A DNA stretch of 64,000 bases from Dryas octopetala. Its lineage: Eukaryota; Streptophyta; Magnoliopsida; Rosales; Rosaceae. Position numbers and translations under genes: made by a program. Under the pieces are notes generated by a model. It did not search any database. It was not told the DNA's origin and saw nothing but the letters and a program-made list of their open reading frames with translations. This document shows, in pieces, positions 1 through 10,567 of the stretch. Location of the stretch: positions 10,213,271-10,277,270 of the forward strand of contig OY992834.1 of NCBI GenBank assembly GCA_963921425.1, in the 5' to 3' direction. Within the stretch, counting starts at the first letter, position 1. Every line of letters starts with the position of its first letter.

Positions 1-1755
1 TGGGATACTTAACTTTGGCCTTAGGGTTAGGTTTATATGTGACAGGGGGTTGACCACGAGTAGAGCGAGGTGAAAGTTGATATTTAGAAGGGTTAGACTC
101 AAGAGTAACTAAATTATGATCTTGAGAATCAAGATTAGACAATACCTCTGTGGAATCAATAAGAGAAGATTGGACCAATGGTTCAGTCGGAGAAGTAGGT
201 GTAGTGTACTATCATGGACCATAGTCTCGGAACCTTGGGAATCATCAAACACATTAGAAGAACCACAAATGTCCTCACCAGTCAAGTGGGACTGGTCCTT
301 CAGTGACTGTTCTTCTGCGGACCGATCTTGATGATGCTCTGAGAATCGGTCCTCTGAGGCATGCTCCTGCAATTCAGCACTAGTAAATGCCTCAAAGAAC
401 CCAAAATCATCGCGATTCTGCACTTCATCAATGGTCTCCCCCTGAAAGGAAGAATCAGAGATCTGGTTGGAATAAAAGAACAGATGTTCATGAAAAGTCA
501 CATCCATGGTAACATACATTCGCCGGGAAGACGGATGATAACATCTATATCCCTTCTGAGATGGCCCATATCCAACAAACACACATTTTAATGAACGAGG
601 TTAAAGTTTAGACCGTTGATGAGAATGTAAGTGAACATACACCACACAACCAAATACCTTAGGTTCCAAATGAAGAACTGAGGGTAATGAACGGTGATTG
701 GAGAAGACATCTAACGGTCGTCGAAAACCAAGGGCACTGGAGGGAGTCTGGTTGATCAAGTAGACAGTGGAACTCAAGGCATCACCCCACAAGTGTGACG
801 GAACATGACCCCCAAGAAGAAGAGAGCAAGTAACCTCCAACAAATGTCAATTCTTACGCTCCACCACCCCATTTTGTTGAGGAGTGTGAGGACAAGAGGT
901 CTGGTAGAGAACCCTAGTAGAATGCAAAAAATCAATGAACTCCCGATTCACATACTCACCACCATTATCGGACCGAAGAACTTTAATAGCAGACCCAAAT
1001 TGAGTTAAGACCATATGATGGAATTGTTTGAACACAACACACACATCACTTTAATGCTTTAGAAAATATACCCAAGTCATCTTGGTGCAATCATCTATGA
1101 AAATAACAAACCAACGCATGCCATTATCGGTGGTGCATGGCGCTGGTCCCCAAACATCTGAATGAATTAAAGCAAAAGGAATTCCAACTTGATTATCATG
1201 TGAATGAAAAACTGTTCGATGAATCTTATCCAACACACATGTAGCACAATGAAAATCAGAAAGATTACACCCAACAAATAATGAAGGAAATAAACGCCGA
1301 AGGTAACGAAATGAGGGATGACCTAGTCGCTTATGCCACAACCAAATTTGCCTCTTATTATGAAAACTATCACCACCCACATGATGAGAGAAACTGCTAC
1401 CATTTGGCTTTGGAAACCCGCTATCCAGATAGTACAAACCACCTCGTCTTTCACCATTGCCAATCTTCTCCTTGGTACGAATGTCCTGAAATACACAGTG
1501 AGTTGGAAAGGAAAGAGCTACACAATTATAAGACTTGGTTAGTTGACTGACGGATAGCAAATTACAATTAAGAAAGGGTACAAAGAGAGTGTTTGTTAAG
1601 GATAAGGAAGATGACACAGACACAGTGCCTACTCCAACAACCGGAGAAGACACACCATTGGCATTTGTAATAAACGGCTTTGGGCATTTAAAGGACAAAC
1701 TCTGAAACACATAGCGATCACAAGTCATATGATCCGTTGTACCTGTATCAATTAT
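1..1755 (-). pseudogene. copia pol fragment: protease, GAG-pre-integrase, integrase
   Basis: Starting just after the gag stop, the frame gives a protease active-site motif (IIDTGTTDHM). It continues with the GAG-pre-integrase zinc-binding region (WHKRLGHPS...CATC), then the integrase core with its first Asp in IHSDVWG, second Asp in LRSDNGGEY and Glu in VVERKN. In-frame stops lie at 1051-1053, 847-849, 601-603 and about 109-111. The C-terminal integrase region ([13 protein letters not shown]) is present; reverse transcriptase and RNase H lie beyond the left edge. Confidence 0.9.
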
Positions 1756-2847
1756 TCATGCACTATCACATGTAAATTCTAGAGTGCTCAAAGCAGAACT
1801 AAATGTACCTGACTTGGCAACAAAGCCGGAAGCGGTGACAGAATGGCCTCTGGGAACCGGTTCCTCCACCTTAGGATCAGAAGACACCTTCTGCCCCTTT
1901 GGATGCCATGCCAGATAACCATGTTGTTTGAAGCATGTCTCAACCACATGACCGTCACCACCACAATGAGTACACTTTCGAGACTTCTTAGAATCAAATA
2001 GATTAGGAGCATGCTTGCTCACCATGGCAGTCCCATCAACCTGAGATGCTCCAAGCATAGCATCTTGTCTATTTACCTCTTGACACACCGTTGCATAGGC
2101 CGCTTGCAAATTTGGAAGAGGAGACATAACAAGAATTCGTGCCCGAGCACCATCCAAATGAGAATCCAAGCCAGCCAAGAACACATACAGCCGGTGAGAA
2201 TTCTGGATGGTAGTGTATTGCTCAATGTCACGAGTACACTCCATAGTACATGGCTCGATCGCATCAATTTCCTGCCACAATTTTCGCAACTTTCCAAAAT
2301 AAAGAATAATAAACCCTCCATTTTGTTGGACAGAAAATACCTCACAGTGAAGCTGGTATGCCTTTGAGGCATCTTGTCCCACCGAATAGGTTTGTTTCAG
2401 TGCATCCCAAATGGCTTTCACAGTAGGCAAAAGAAGAAAGATGGTCTGGACGTCTTTTGTCATGGCATCAAGAAGCCATGACTTCACCATGCAATCATCC
2501 TTATCCCAAGTTTCATATTCTGCCGAATGCACATCTTTGGGTGCTGCCTTTGAACCAGTGATAAAGCCTCATCGTTTCCTGCCTTTGATTTTGTTCTGAG
2601 CATTAAGAGCTCAGTCAACATAGTTAGCGCCATCAAGCTTCTCAGGAGTGATTAAAGCGAACATCTTTTGCGAACTCAATGGTGGGATAGATGAATCCAC
2701 CACATTCTTGCCTTTATCTTCTCGAGATTTATTAGAATTAGATGGACTAAAAGAGTCAGAACCATCAACCATAACTGATGATTGAGTGGTGGTAGTAGCA
2801 ACGGCAGAAAAGAAAAAAAAAAAAAAAAAAAAAAGATCTTGGCTCAC
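1756..2847 (-). pseudogene. copia gag, interrupted by stops
   Basis: The N-terminal part (2847-2611) has the PEKLDGANY motif seen near the start of plant copia gag proteins. A larger part (2532-1756) has the UBN2-type gag domain and a zinc knuckle of the form CX2CX4HX4C (CTHCGGDGH...C), which binds RNA. All of this is one frame broken by TGA codons at 2611-2613 and 2569-2571; a third TGA at 1756-1758 separates it from protease. A run of about 22 A on the plus strand (2813-2834) encodes a phenylalanine run near the N-terminus and is probably slippage. Not functional as it stands. Confidence 0.88.
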
Positions 2848-3010
2848 AAACTCTAATTTGGATCCCTAAACAACTTTATAGAGATCAAAAAACAAGATAA
2901 GTTTGTACGATTTTGTGGCAGGAATCGATAACCAAGGTACCTAGAATCACAATATTCCCAAAACACAAACAAAACCCTAATTCCTATGGATATGCAAAGG
3001 CATAAGGGGT

Positions 3011-3023
3011 TACTCTGATACCA
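3011..3023 (-). other. Primer-binding site, initiator tRNA-Met type
   Basis: The minus strand reads TGGTATCAGAGTA immediately after the LTR. This is the plant copia primer-binding sequence complementary to the 3' end of initiator methionine tRNA, and it fixes the inner boundary of the LTR. Confidence 0.9.
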
Positions 3024-3250
3024 TGATAAAACGTGTTTGAGGAATAAAAACTGATTGATTTCTATTGACCACAAAAGTGGTATTTATACAGAGAGTCTAT
3101 TACAGGGAAATAAATGACTACACTAATTACATATTAATAAAAATAAATGAATACACTAATTACATATTAATACCATATAATAAATGAATACACTAATTAC
3201 ATATTAATACCATATAATTCCCATTAATTACACAGTTGCTCACGTCAACA
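3024..3250 (-). repeat. 5' LTR of the minus-strand copia element
   Basis: The LTR is 227 bp. On the minus strand it starts TGTTGACGTGAG and ends TTTTATCA, so it has the usual TG...CA ends, and it directly abuts the primer-binding site. It contains three tandem copies of a 33-40 bp unit built on AAATGAATACACTAATTACA, at about 3108-3140, 3141-3177 and 3178-3217. Only one LTR is visible, so the right boundary rests on the terminal dinucleotide. Confidence 0.8.
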
Positions 3251-3653
3251 GTTTTAATGTGGGAAGTAAAGAAATATTTACCGTTAGTTAGTTTGATTGA
3301 TGTTTAGATTGGTTTTATGGATGAAAAGATCATCACATGTAGCTTTTTTTTAATTGGTTTTTGGGGGGGGAGCAAAACTGAATTTAGATTCCTCATTGTC
3401 TTGGTAATCATTGGTTTCTAATCTAAGAAATCTATTAGAAACCCAAGGAATCTTGTTTAGTTCTAATGGAAAACTTAAATTAGAAACCAGGGACAAGGAC
3501 TTGCCGCATAAGTGGTAAATTGGAAGTAGTGAGAACGGAAAGCATTTGAATTTTTACTACTTCATGATTTTTCCTGGATAATTGAACTATGGAATCTTTA
3601 TTATTATTATTATTTTTTATAACTTCAATGGTTTTAGTGATTGGAAATTTCAG
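3251..3653. other. Sequence between copia LTR and HPR-like exon, probably intron
   Basis: AT-rich, with a run of eight G near 3364 and no reading frame of note. A pyrimidine-rich stretch and the acceptor TTTCAG at 3648-3653 precede the coding exon, so at least the right part reads as the 3' end of an intron. No sequence resembling the first exon of an HPR gene is seen here. Confidence 0.6.
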
Positions 3654-4178
3654 ATAGGAGGCAAACGAGTTGGAATTGTTGGACTAGGAAACATTGGTTT
3701 AGAAGTTGCTAAAAGACTTGAGGCCTTTGGCTGCAATATCTTGTATAACTCAAGGAAGGAAAAACCGTTTGTTTCATACCCTTTCTATTCCGATATTAGT
3801 GAACTTGCAGCTAATAGTGATGCACTTGTCGTTTGTTGTGCGTTAACTGATCAAACCCGCCATGTGATTAACAAGAAAGTCTTGTTGGCATTGGGAAGAG
3901 AGGGGGTGATTGTTAATATAGGACGTGGGGCTATTATCGATGAGAAGGAAATGGTGCAGTGTTTGGTGCGAGGAGAGATTGGAGGGGCCGGTTTGGATGT
4001 GTTTGAGAATGAGCCTGAAGTTCCTAAAGAGCTCTTTCCCTTGGAGAATGTTGTGTTGTCACCACATCGAGCTGTCCTTACACGCGAATGTTTCGTGGGT
4101 GTGTGTGAACTAGTAATAGCAAATTTGGAAGCATTCTTCTCAAATAAACCGTTGCTTTCTCCAGTGGTGGATTATTGA
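3654..4178 (+). CDS. Glyoxylate/hydroxypyruvate reductase HPR3-like, last exon only
   Basis: A 174-codon exon ending in TGA encodes the NAD(P)-binding and C-terminal part of a D-isomer-specific 2-hydroxyacid dehydrogenase. Visible features are the Rossmann motif GLGNIG, a basic residue after the second strand (NSRKEK) that suggests NADPH, the catalytic Arg region VNIGRGAIIDE, the Glu in FENEPEVP and the His in LSPHRA. All key residues are intact. HPR2/HPR3 proteins reduce hydroxypyruvate and glyoxylate in the cytosol or chloroplast as a bypass of peroxisomal photorespiration. The substrate-binding N-terminal half (exon 1) is missing: either it lies left of the window with the copia element inside intron 1, or this is a truncated copy. 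Confidence 0.85.
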   Translation: MGGKRVGIVGLGNIGLEVAKRLEAFGCNILYNSRKEKPFVSYPFYSDISELAANSDALVVCCALTDQTRHVINKKVLLALGREGVIVNIGRGAIIDEKEMVQCLVRGEIGGAGLDVFENEPEVPKELFPLENVVLSPHRAVLTRECFVGVCELVIANLEAFFSNKPLLSPVVDY

Positions 4179-5212
4179 TTGGACTTCTATTTGCAGATTA
4201 GAGTATCCATAATTTCTTGAAGCATCTTGCACTTCATCTCTATGGTTTGTTTCCCATGGGGATGATTCATTCAGAAACCACATTTGCACAATGGAGATTT
4301 AACAATTTTTGTTTTAATTTTTCTTCTGGTAAGTTCCCTGCACTTTTCTGAATCGATGCAGGGTACAAAAAATTGATGCAATGAATAAGGCAATGGGAGA
4401 GGGCAAGGATGAAGAACTGTAGGGTTATTGTTACTGAGATTTATTTTGAGAGTTGTATGATTTACAAGAAGCATGCAGTGTGGAATTGCTTGCCATTTGC
4501 CAATGACAGTGATTTGTTGAATTTTCACTCTGTTTTCGGCAGGACTTCAATATGTATGCCTTAGTCGTATGACTCTTATCTGAAACCGTTTGTAACCTTG
4601 TATTTATTGATGAATGAGGCAGCGTCAAAGAATGTATGTTTATATAAAATGCTTTTGTCTAGTGCTCCTTCTACATTTTGTGAATTCATAATTTACTGAT
4701 TGCAAAAGTTTAATGAAGAATACAAACTAGAATTTCTGGAGATTCAGAGCATGCATGGATTGGAAAGTGGGTAAAATAGTAAAAAAGTTATGATTATGTA
4801 ACCCATTATTACCATTCCAATAAGAAATCCAAAAAGACGAACTTCAGGGAATTGAGTCTGGAGAGAGATTTGTTTGTGCTGGCCACAGTATGCTCCCAAG
4901 TTGGACCTCCCATCACTGCTGTATCCTCCAATTAATCACTCACTAGAGACCAAGTAAGTCTCTGACAGTAAAACTGCTTAGACCTTAGATTGCTGAAAAG
5001 TCTTGTATTTTGTCACCTATTTTTCCACACGTGTTTATTAATTAAGAGCCCTTAGAAAAATAGAAGCCAAAAACATATTTTTCTGTTACATTTTCGCCCG
5101 CAAAAGTTGGTTAGACGTTGGAAATTTAGTCTCCTCGCTGCACTCTGCAACTCAATGAGCTAGACACTAAAACCCTAGAGACACACAGTCACGCCTAAAG
5201 CTAAAACCCTCC
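4179..5212. other. 3' flank of HPR-like gene and 5' flank of CRM gene
   Basis: The first 500 bp look like the 3' untranslated region and polyadenylation area of the HPR-like gene (T-rich, TTTGTAACCTTG then TATTTATTG). The last 150 bp are the leader of the next gene. A minimal upstream frame ATG-AGC-TAG sits at 5155-5163. No other gene was found. Confidence 0.6.
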
Positions 5213-7989
5213 ATGTTCCTCCTCACCAAGCTTTCCCGCCAAAAGCCAAACTCACTCGCACTCATTCCCACGCGCCACCTCTCCACCCCCTCGAAACTCC
5301 ACGACCACTACTCCTTCAAACCCCCACCCTCTCTTTCCCCAAACGCCCAAGACCTCAGCCCAAACCCTGATCCCAAACCCAAGAGAAAGCAGAAACCCCA
5401 GTATCGCCCACCGTCGTCTCTCGATCGAACGGGTCAGAAGCCGATTCATTCGGATTTGCCGTTCGATTTCCGGTACAGCTACACCGAGAGCAGCCCGGCA
5501 GTCAGGCCCATTGGGCTGCGGGAGCCCAAGTACTCGCCTTTTGGGCCGGGGCGACTGGACCGGGAGTGGATTGGGGTATGTGCCCCGGCAGTGGACCCGA
5601 GGGTGAGGTCCGTGGAGGGAGCGGAGGAGGAGGGTCCGAAGCTGGAGGAGAAGAGGAGGGTCAGGAGAGAAAGGGTTCAGGGAGAGCCTCTCACTCCGGC
5701 TGAGAGGAAAATCTTGGTGGACAAGTGCCAGAGGCCCAAAACCAAGAAGCAAATCAATTTGGGTAATGGGGTTTTTGGTTTCTGCTTTGGGTTTTATGAG
5801 CTGTATTTGAGCTTTTCTGATAGTGCAATGTGTTTGGTGATTTGAGTATTTAGTTTCTGTTTTGTGTTTTATGAGCTGTATTTGAGCTTGTCTGATGGTG
5901 TATTGTGTTTGGTGATTTGGGTCTTTGGTTTTTGTTGTAATTGATATAGGTCTGAGCTTATTGAGTTTTAGAGTGTTATAATTTGGGTGATTTGGTTTTA
6001 TTTTATTGTTGTGGGTATTTTGGATTTCGGTTTTACTAGTTTGGTGAGTAATCTGGGTAGGGTCTTCTCTTCTTGGGTTCTATTTGGTGCATTTGCTTTG
6101 TTGGGTTTTATTGTTCTGTTTTGTGATCAAAGTGGTTGAGGCAAAAGTTTGCGCTTTTGCAAAGTTTTCAGTTTTCATAAACCTATTACTAAACAAAAAT
6201 AAGCACTGTAATTTATGATAATGCATTTTAACCGCTCTTATTTTCTCTTCTATCAATTTAGTGTGTACTGTGGTTGATTTCTTGTAGGGAGAGATGGTTT
6301 AACTCACAATATGCTGAATGATATTCATAATCATTGGAAACATGAGGAAGCAGTGAGGATGAAATGTCTAGGAGTTCCCACTGTTGACATGAACAATGTT
6401 TGCACCCAGCTTGAGGTATCTTATCTTGTAATCATCAGTCTGCATCGTGATTCTTGACTTTGATGGAATAATCTTTTGTTTTCATTTTTCTCTCTTCTCC
6501 TTGAGTCTTTTGCACTATGGTATGTTGTAACCTCATATAGGTCCTTTTTGGTGTTTACGAATTATCAACTATGTTATGTATTTCTTATTAAAAAAAACTA
6601 CATATACATTTTACACAGGTTGCTTCATGTTTACTTTGTAGTTTCATAAAGCATCAAGATTCTAAGCTGCATCCCATTGTCAACCCTTGTTGCAAGGTTT
6701 CGTAGGGCAAGTATTATCAACCTTACCAAAAGCCTTCCACCATTGGCTCCCAGTGAGCTTTCTTTTATCCATGTGCCCTTAAAATGTTGTCATTATAACG
6801 CCACAGTATTGGGTTGATGTTAGACACTGATAAATGAAAAGTTAAACTCTGTTGGAAGATAAGCTTCGTAAGTTTGTAAGAGGGGGCATTGAGTAATTGA
6901 GAAAGAGTAAAGATAGTGTGCTGATTTTTCACATGATGAAACAGATATTCTAAAAAAGGTGCCTCTGTGGAATCAATGAATAAATTGCATGCAACTTGTA
7001 ATCTGTTGCTTTTCATCGTGAATTGGATTACTATGGTTACAGGAACCACTATTATTTCTTGGAACTTGGAAGCAATGTCAATGTTACATGTAAGCTTCAT
7101 GTGTCTGTTGCAGGACAAAACCTTTGGAAAGATCATCCAAAGACAAGGTGGTCTACTTGTGCTCTACAGAGGAAGGAACTATAATCCCAAGAAGAGGCCT
7201 GTGATTCCATTAATGTTGTGGAGGCCACATGAGCCCATTTATCCAAAGCTGATCAAAACTACAATTGATGGCCTAAGCATTGAGGAAACAAAGGCAATGA
7301 GGAAGAGAGGATTAGCGGTCCCTGCTTTAACAAAACTCGGTACACCCTTTTTCTGGTTTATGGCCTTTTAAGACTACTGTTTCTGTGATCATTAACGAAC
7401 TAGTTGAAACTGCAGCCAAGAATGGTTATTATGGTACTCTGGTACCCATGGTTAGAGATGCTTTCCTCTCCTGTGAGCTGGTTCGGATAGACTGCCAGGG
7501 TCTTGAGAGGAGTGATTACAAGAAAATAGGCTGTAAGCTTAGGGTAAATTTTCAAGCCTTCTTTTCTTCCTCTGCTTAAGCTTTCTTGTGTTACAGTTCT
7601 AACTTCCATTGCTCGCATGTAAAATGAGATGCTTGCACTTGAACATCCAACTGGGTAGTCATGAGCAATAATTCCTTATGCGATTCTTTCTTTCTGTACC
7701 TGACATGTCTTTTGATGGGATCGGAAGCTTGAATATCTGGGCGAAACACAATAATGGTCATTTGCTTTCTTAACTTTCTTGCCTTTGTTGATGCAGAGTG
7801 CCTGCATAACCTGGAATGTGTGATTTCTTTTTGTATTTTGAAGTTTTGATTTATATTTCAGTGTTGATACAGGATCTGGTGCCTTGTATCCTGGTGACGT
7901 TTGAGAAGGAACAGATTGTGGTTTGGAGAGGGAAGGACTATAAGCCTGTAGGAGATTCTAACCAAGATTGTATTAGTGGCCGAACGTAG
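5213..7989 (+). CDS. CRM-domain splicing factor, mitochondrial CAF-like (MCSF1-like)
   Basis: Five exons join in frame to 382 residues: 5213-5762, 6288-6415, 7114-7339, 7416-7543, 7873-7989. All introns are GT-AG. The N-terminus ([10 protein letters not shown], then RHLSTP) looks like a mitochondrial presequence and is followed by a Pro/Lys-rich linker. Two CRM RNA-binding domains follow. The first, at about residues 162-250, contains [12 protein letters not shown] and ends [12 protein letters not shown]; the second, at about 281-370, ends [10 protein letters not shown]. This pair of domains is typical of CRS2-associated factors, which splice group II introns; the overall match is to the mitochondrial member (Arabidopsis At4g31010, about 400 residues). 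Exon 1 is GC-rich and nearly half the protein. Confidence 0.92.
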
Positions 7990-8718
7990 AAGGGACTAAC
8001 AAGAAAAAATCAATGAGTTGTACAATACCAATGTGTTTCACTTGTAAATACATTTCTTCTTCTCTTCTATTCTATTCTTCTCATGAATATTACTTTTAAA
8101 TCAAATGTTACCTAAGTACCTAACACTCAAACCTCACAACATTATTTGGATACTTGATCTCATGGTTATGGGTAACACGAGTGTTTTTTTATTTATTTAA
8201 TTGATTAATATTGCTTTGGTTTTTTTGTTGAGAGTGAGTTTATTTGAACCTAATTATTTTGTACCTTATTCTTGACCCAACTTCTTTTATACAATTTCTT
8301 TTACCCACATTACAACCATTGGGGATTATTCTTGTACTTTCTTTAATTTAATCCATCTTCAAAGCCCAATTTCTTAGTTAAAAATGCTCTTAACCTAAAT
8401 ATTAATGTAATATAATCAAACTCATGAACATTAAACATTAGTTAGAAGAAAAAAAAAAGTATAACAATTCAATCAAACAAGAAAATCAATATTTAAGAAC
8501 TGATATTACACAAAGAGTCAAAGAAAATTGGTGATGATTTACTACAACAAATGTGTAAAACCCAATATTCCAAAAATAATTTTTTAACATGCTTATAAAA
8601 TTAATAAATAAACTTTAATTGTAGATATTTAAATGAATTCACGAAATTCTTATGAATATATTTTTTGTTGTAGTGTCATTTTAAAACTATCATATCATTC
8701 GTACTAATTATATAAAGA
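7990..8718. other. Intergenic, 3' side of CRM gene
   Basis: AT-rich sequence including the presumed 3' untranslated region (T/C-rich at 8040-8090). No gene or clear repeat was recognised up to the target duplication at 8719. Confidence 0.6.
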
Positions 8719-8727
8719 TTTAATATA

Positions 8728-9836
8728 GGCTTAATTATTGTTTACCACCTAAAACTGTAACTCATTCCTACATTGTCACCTGTAAGTTTTTTTGTCCCAG
8801 ATTACCACCTGTAAGTCCGTAACTTACATTCGTATCCCATTTTATCTTGTTCCGTCAACAATTCTGTTAAAAATGCTGACTTGATCGTTAATACTGACGT
8901 GGCGCGCTGGATGTGCGCCATGTGTCACATATTTTCTTGTATTTTCTGATTTTTTTATTTTCCTATTTTTATAAACTTTGAAAATTAATTAAAAATAGCT
9001 ATGAACTCAGAAAAATACACACAAAATTCCTACGAACTCGTCTTGACTAATAATAATTTACTATTGAGTCAAAACACCAATTTTCCCCCTAAAAATTTCT
9101 AGAAAATTTAGGAAGTTCAAACTTATTTCTAGAAAATTAAAATATTTTAGACTCTTTAAAAATTCATAAGATAATCTCCCAAACTCCAAAAAATACGAGG
9201 TCTGCACCGTTAGTCTTCTAAAAACTAACCATACCTTTCTCGTGAACACTCACTACCCAAAAGACCTCTCAGTCTTAGAGGAAAATAAATTTCCCTTTAT
9301 AAAATAAATTCTAGAAAAATTCTAGAATTTATGTAAAGTCTCGAAATAATTCTCTAAAATAGGCTTTTGGTAATATTTTTTAGAATGCGTCCGAGAGTGT
9401 ACGAAAATTCTAGAATTTATTTAATAGAGGGAAATATATTTTAATCTTTTATAAATAAATTTAGACTTTCTAATTTTTTTGGAAATTTTTAGAGGGTAAA
9501 TTGGTAATTTAACCCTATAGTAAATTAGTGCTAGTCAACACAAGTCCGTAGAAATTTTTTGTGTATTTTTTTAAGTTCGGAGCTATTTTTAAAGTTTATA
9601 AAAATAAAAAAAATTAAAAAATCTGAAAATAAAAGCAAAGATGTGACACATGGCGCACATCCAGAGGCCCACATCAGCATTAATGGCCACGTTAGCATTT
9701 TTAACAGAGTTGTTGACAGAACAAAGTAAAATGGGACACGGATGTAAGTTACAGGTGGTAATTTAGGATAAAAGATTATTTAGGTGATAATGTGGGAATG
9801 AGTTACAATTTTAGGTGGTAAATCGATAATTAAGCC
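8728..9836. mobile_element. Mutator-like inverted-repeat element, 1.1 kb, non-autonomous
   Basis: The ends are inverted copies (GGCTTAATTATTG on the left, GGCTTAATTATCG on the reverse of the right end). Both sides carry the identical 9-bp duplication TTTAATATA (8719-8727 and 9837-9845). A 9-bp target duplication with long terminal inverted repeats is the mark of Mutator-like elements. The inverted similarity runs inward for 200 bp or more at good identity and weakly through most of the element, so the whole unit is close to one large palindrome. Matching inner landmarks are TGCGCCATGTGTCACAT near 8915 and its reverse near 9640. There is no transposase frame. Confidence 0.9.
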
Positions 9837-9845
9837 TTTAATATA

Positions 9846-10180
9846 TGTATAATGTACACAATTTGGCAACTTATACTATCTTCCCTTTTCAATAATGAAA
9901 AGAGTTTTTGAGATTATTTGGACAAGATTTTAAAATATTGGTGAGAACTAAATAATTATGTTTCGTTTTTCCCGATGATAGAATCATGGCTCCTCCCTTA
10001 AAATTGTACCAGTAGACCGAATTCTCACTATTTTTTATACAAAATGAATGTTGTAATATCTTTATTCAGTTTGGCTTAAATTCTGTGTGCAACACCCTTT
10101 ATTTGGCCTCTTTTTTATTCACTTTCTTTTCTTTTTTCTAAATTTTATGTGTATGTGTAACACAATTCATCAATTTAAGG
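9846..10180. other. Short intergenic stretch between two MITEs
   Basis: AT-rich, with no recognised gene or repeat. Confidence 0.55.
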
Positions 10181-10190
10181 CTAGTTGTAA

Positions 10191-10557
10191 GAGTTAATTA
10201 CACTTACACCTCATAAGGTTATTGTCTTTTCACATACACCCTCTGGGGTTTTAATAATTACACATATACCCCCTAAGATTTCAAAACTGTTGCATATAAC
10301 CCCTTATAGTGAGATAAAAAATTATGAGAAATTATACAAAAATGCATGCTAAGGGGTAAAATGGCCTAATAAGATTACTTAAGGTGTAAGGTCCAACCTC
10401 AATACAAATAATTTCTTTTTTATTTATTTTTTTTTCTCTTGCAGGGGGTTATATGTAATAGTTTTGAAACCTCAAGAGTGTATGTGTAATTATTAAAACT
10501 TCAAGGGGTGTATGTGAAAAGACGATAAACCTTAATGGGTGTAAGTGTAATTAATTC
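10191..10557. mobile_element. Mutator-like MITE, 367 bp
   Basis: Terminal inverted repeats begin GAGTTAATTACACTTACACC on the left and GAATTAATTACACTTACACC on the reversed right end, and extend at least 100 bp with matching blocks such as TTTTCACATACACC. The flanks are a near-identical 10-bp duplication, CTAGTTGTAA (10181-10190) and CTAGTTATAA (10558-10567). Size, long inverted repeats and duplication length fit a Mutator-like miniature element; the single mismatch suggests some age. Confidence 0.85.
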
Positions 10558-10567
10558 CTAGTTATAA

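Larger units (their letters stand above)
1..3250 (-). mobile_element. Ty1-copia LTR retrotransposon, 5' part, cut by window edge
   Basis: The element runs right to left: LTR, primer-binding site, gag, protease, integrase, then it leaves the window before reverse transcriptase. The order protease-integrase ahead of reverse transcriptase is the copia order. All coding pieces from about 2847 down to 109 lie in one reading frame, interrupted only by stop codons, so decay has been by substitution and not by indels. The right flank after the LTR begins GTTTT, which would be the target duplication if the other end were visible. It lies just upstream of the HPR-like exon, on the opposite strand. Confidence 0.93.

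Noticed and set aside
5252..5752. 166-codon minus-strand frame opposite CRM exon 1
   Set aside because: Shadow of the GC-rich coding exon on the other strand.
6967..7371. Start at 6967 for a separate 134-codon protein
   Set aside because: The useful part is CRM exon 3 (from 7114), read with the preceding intron; splice sites explain it.
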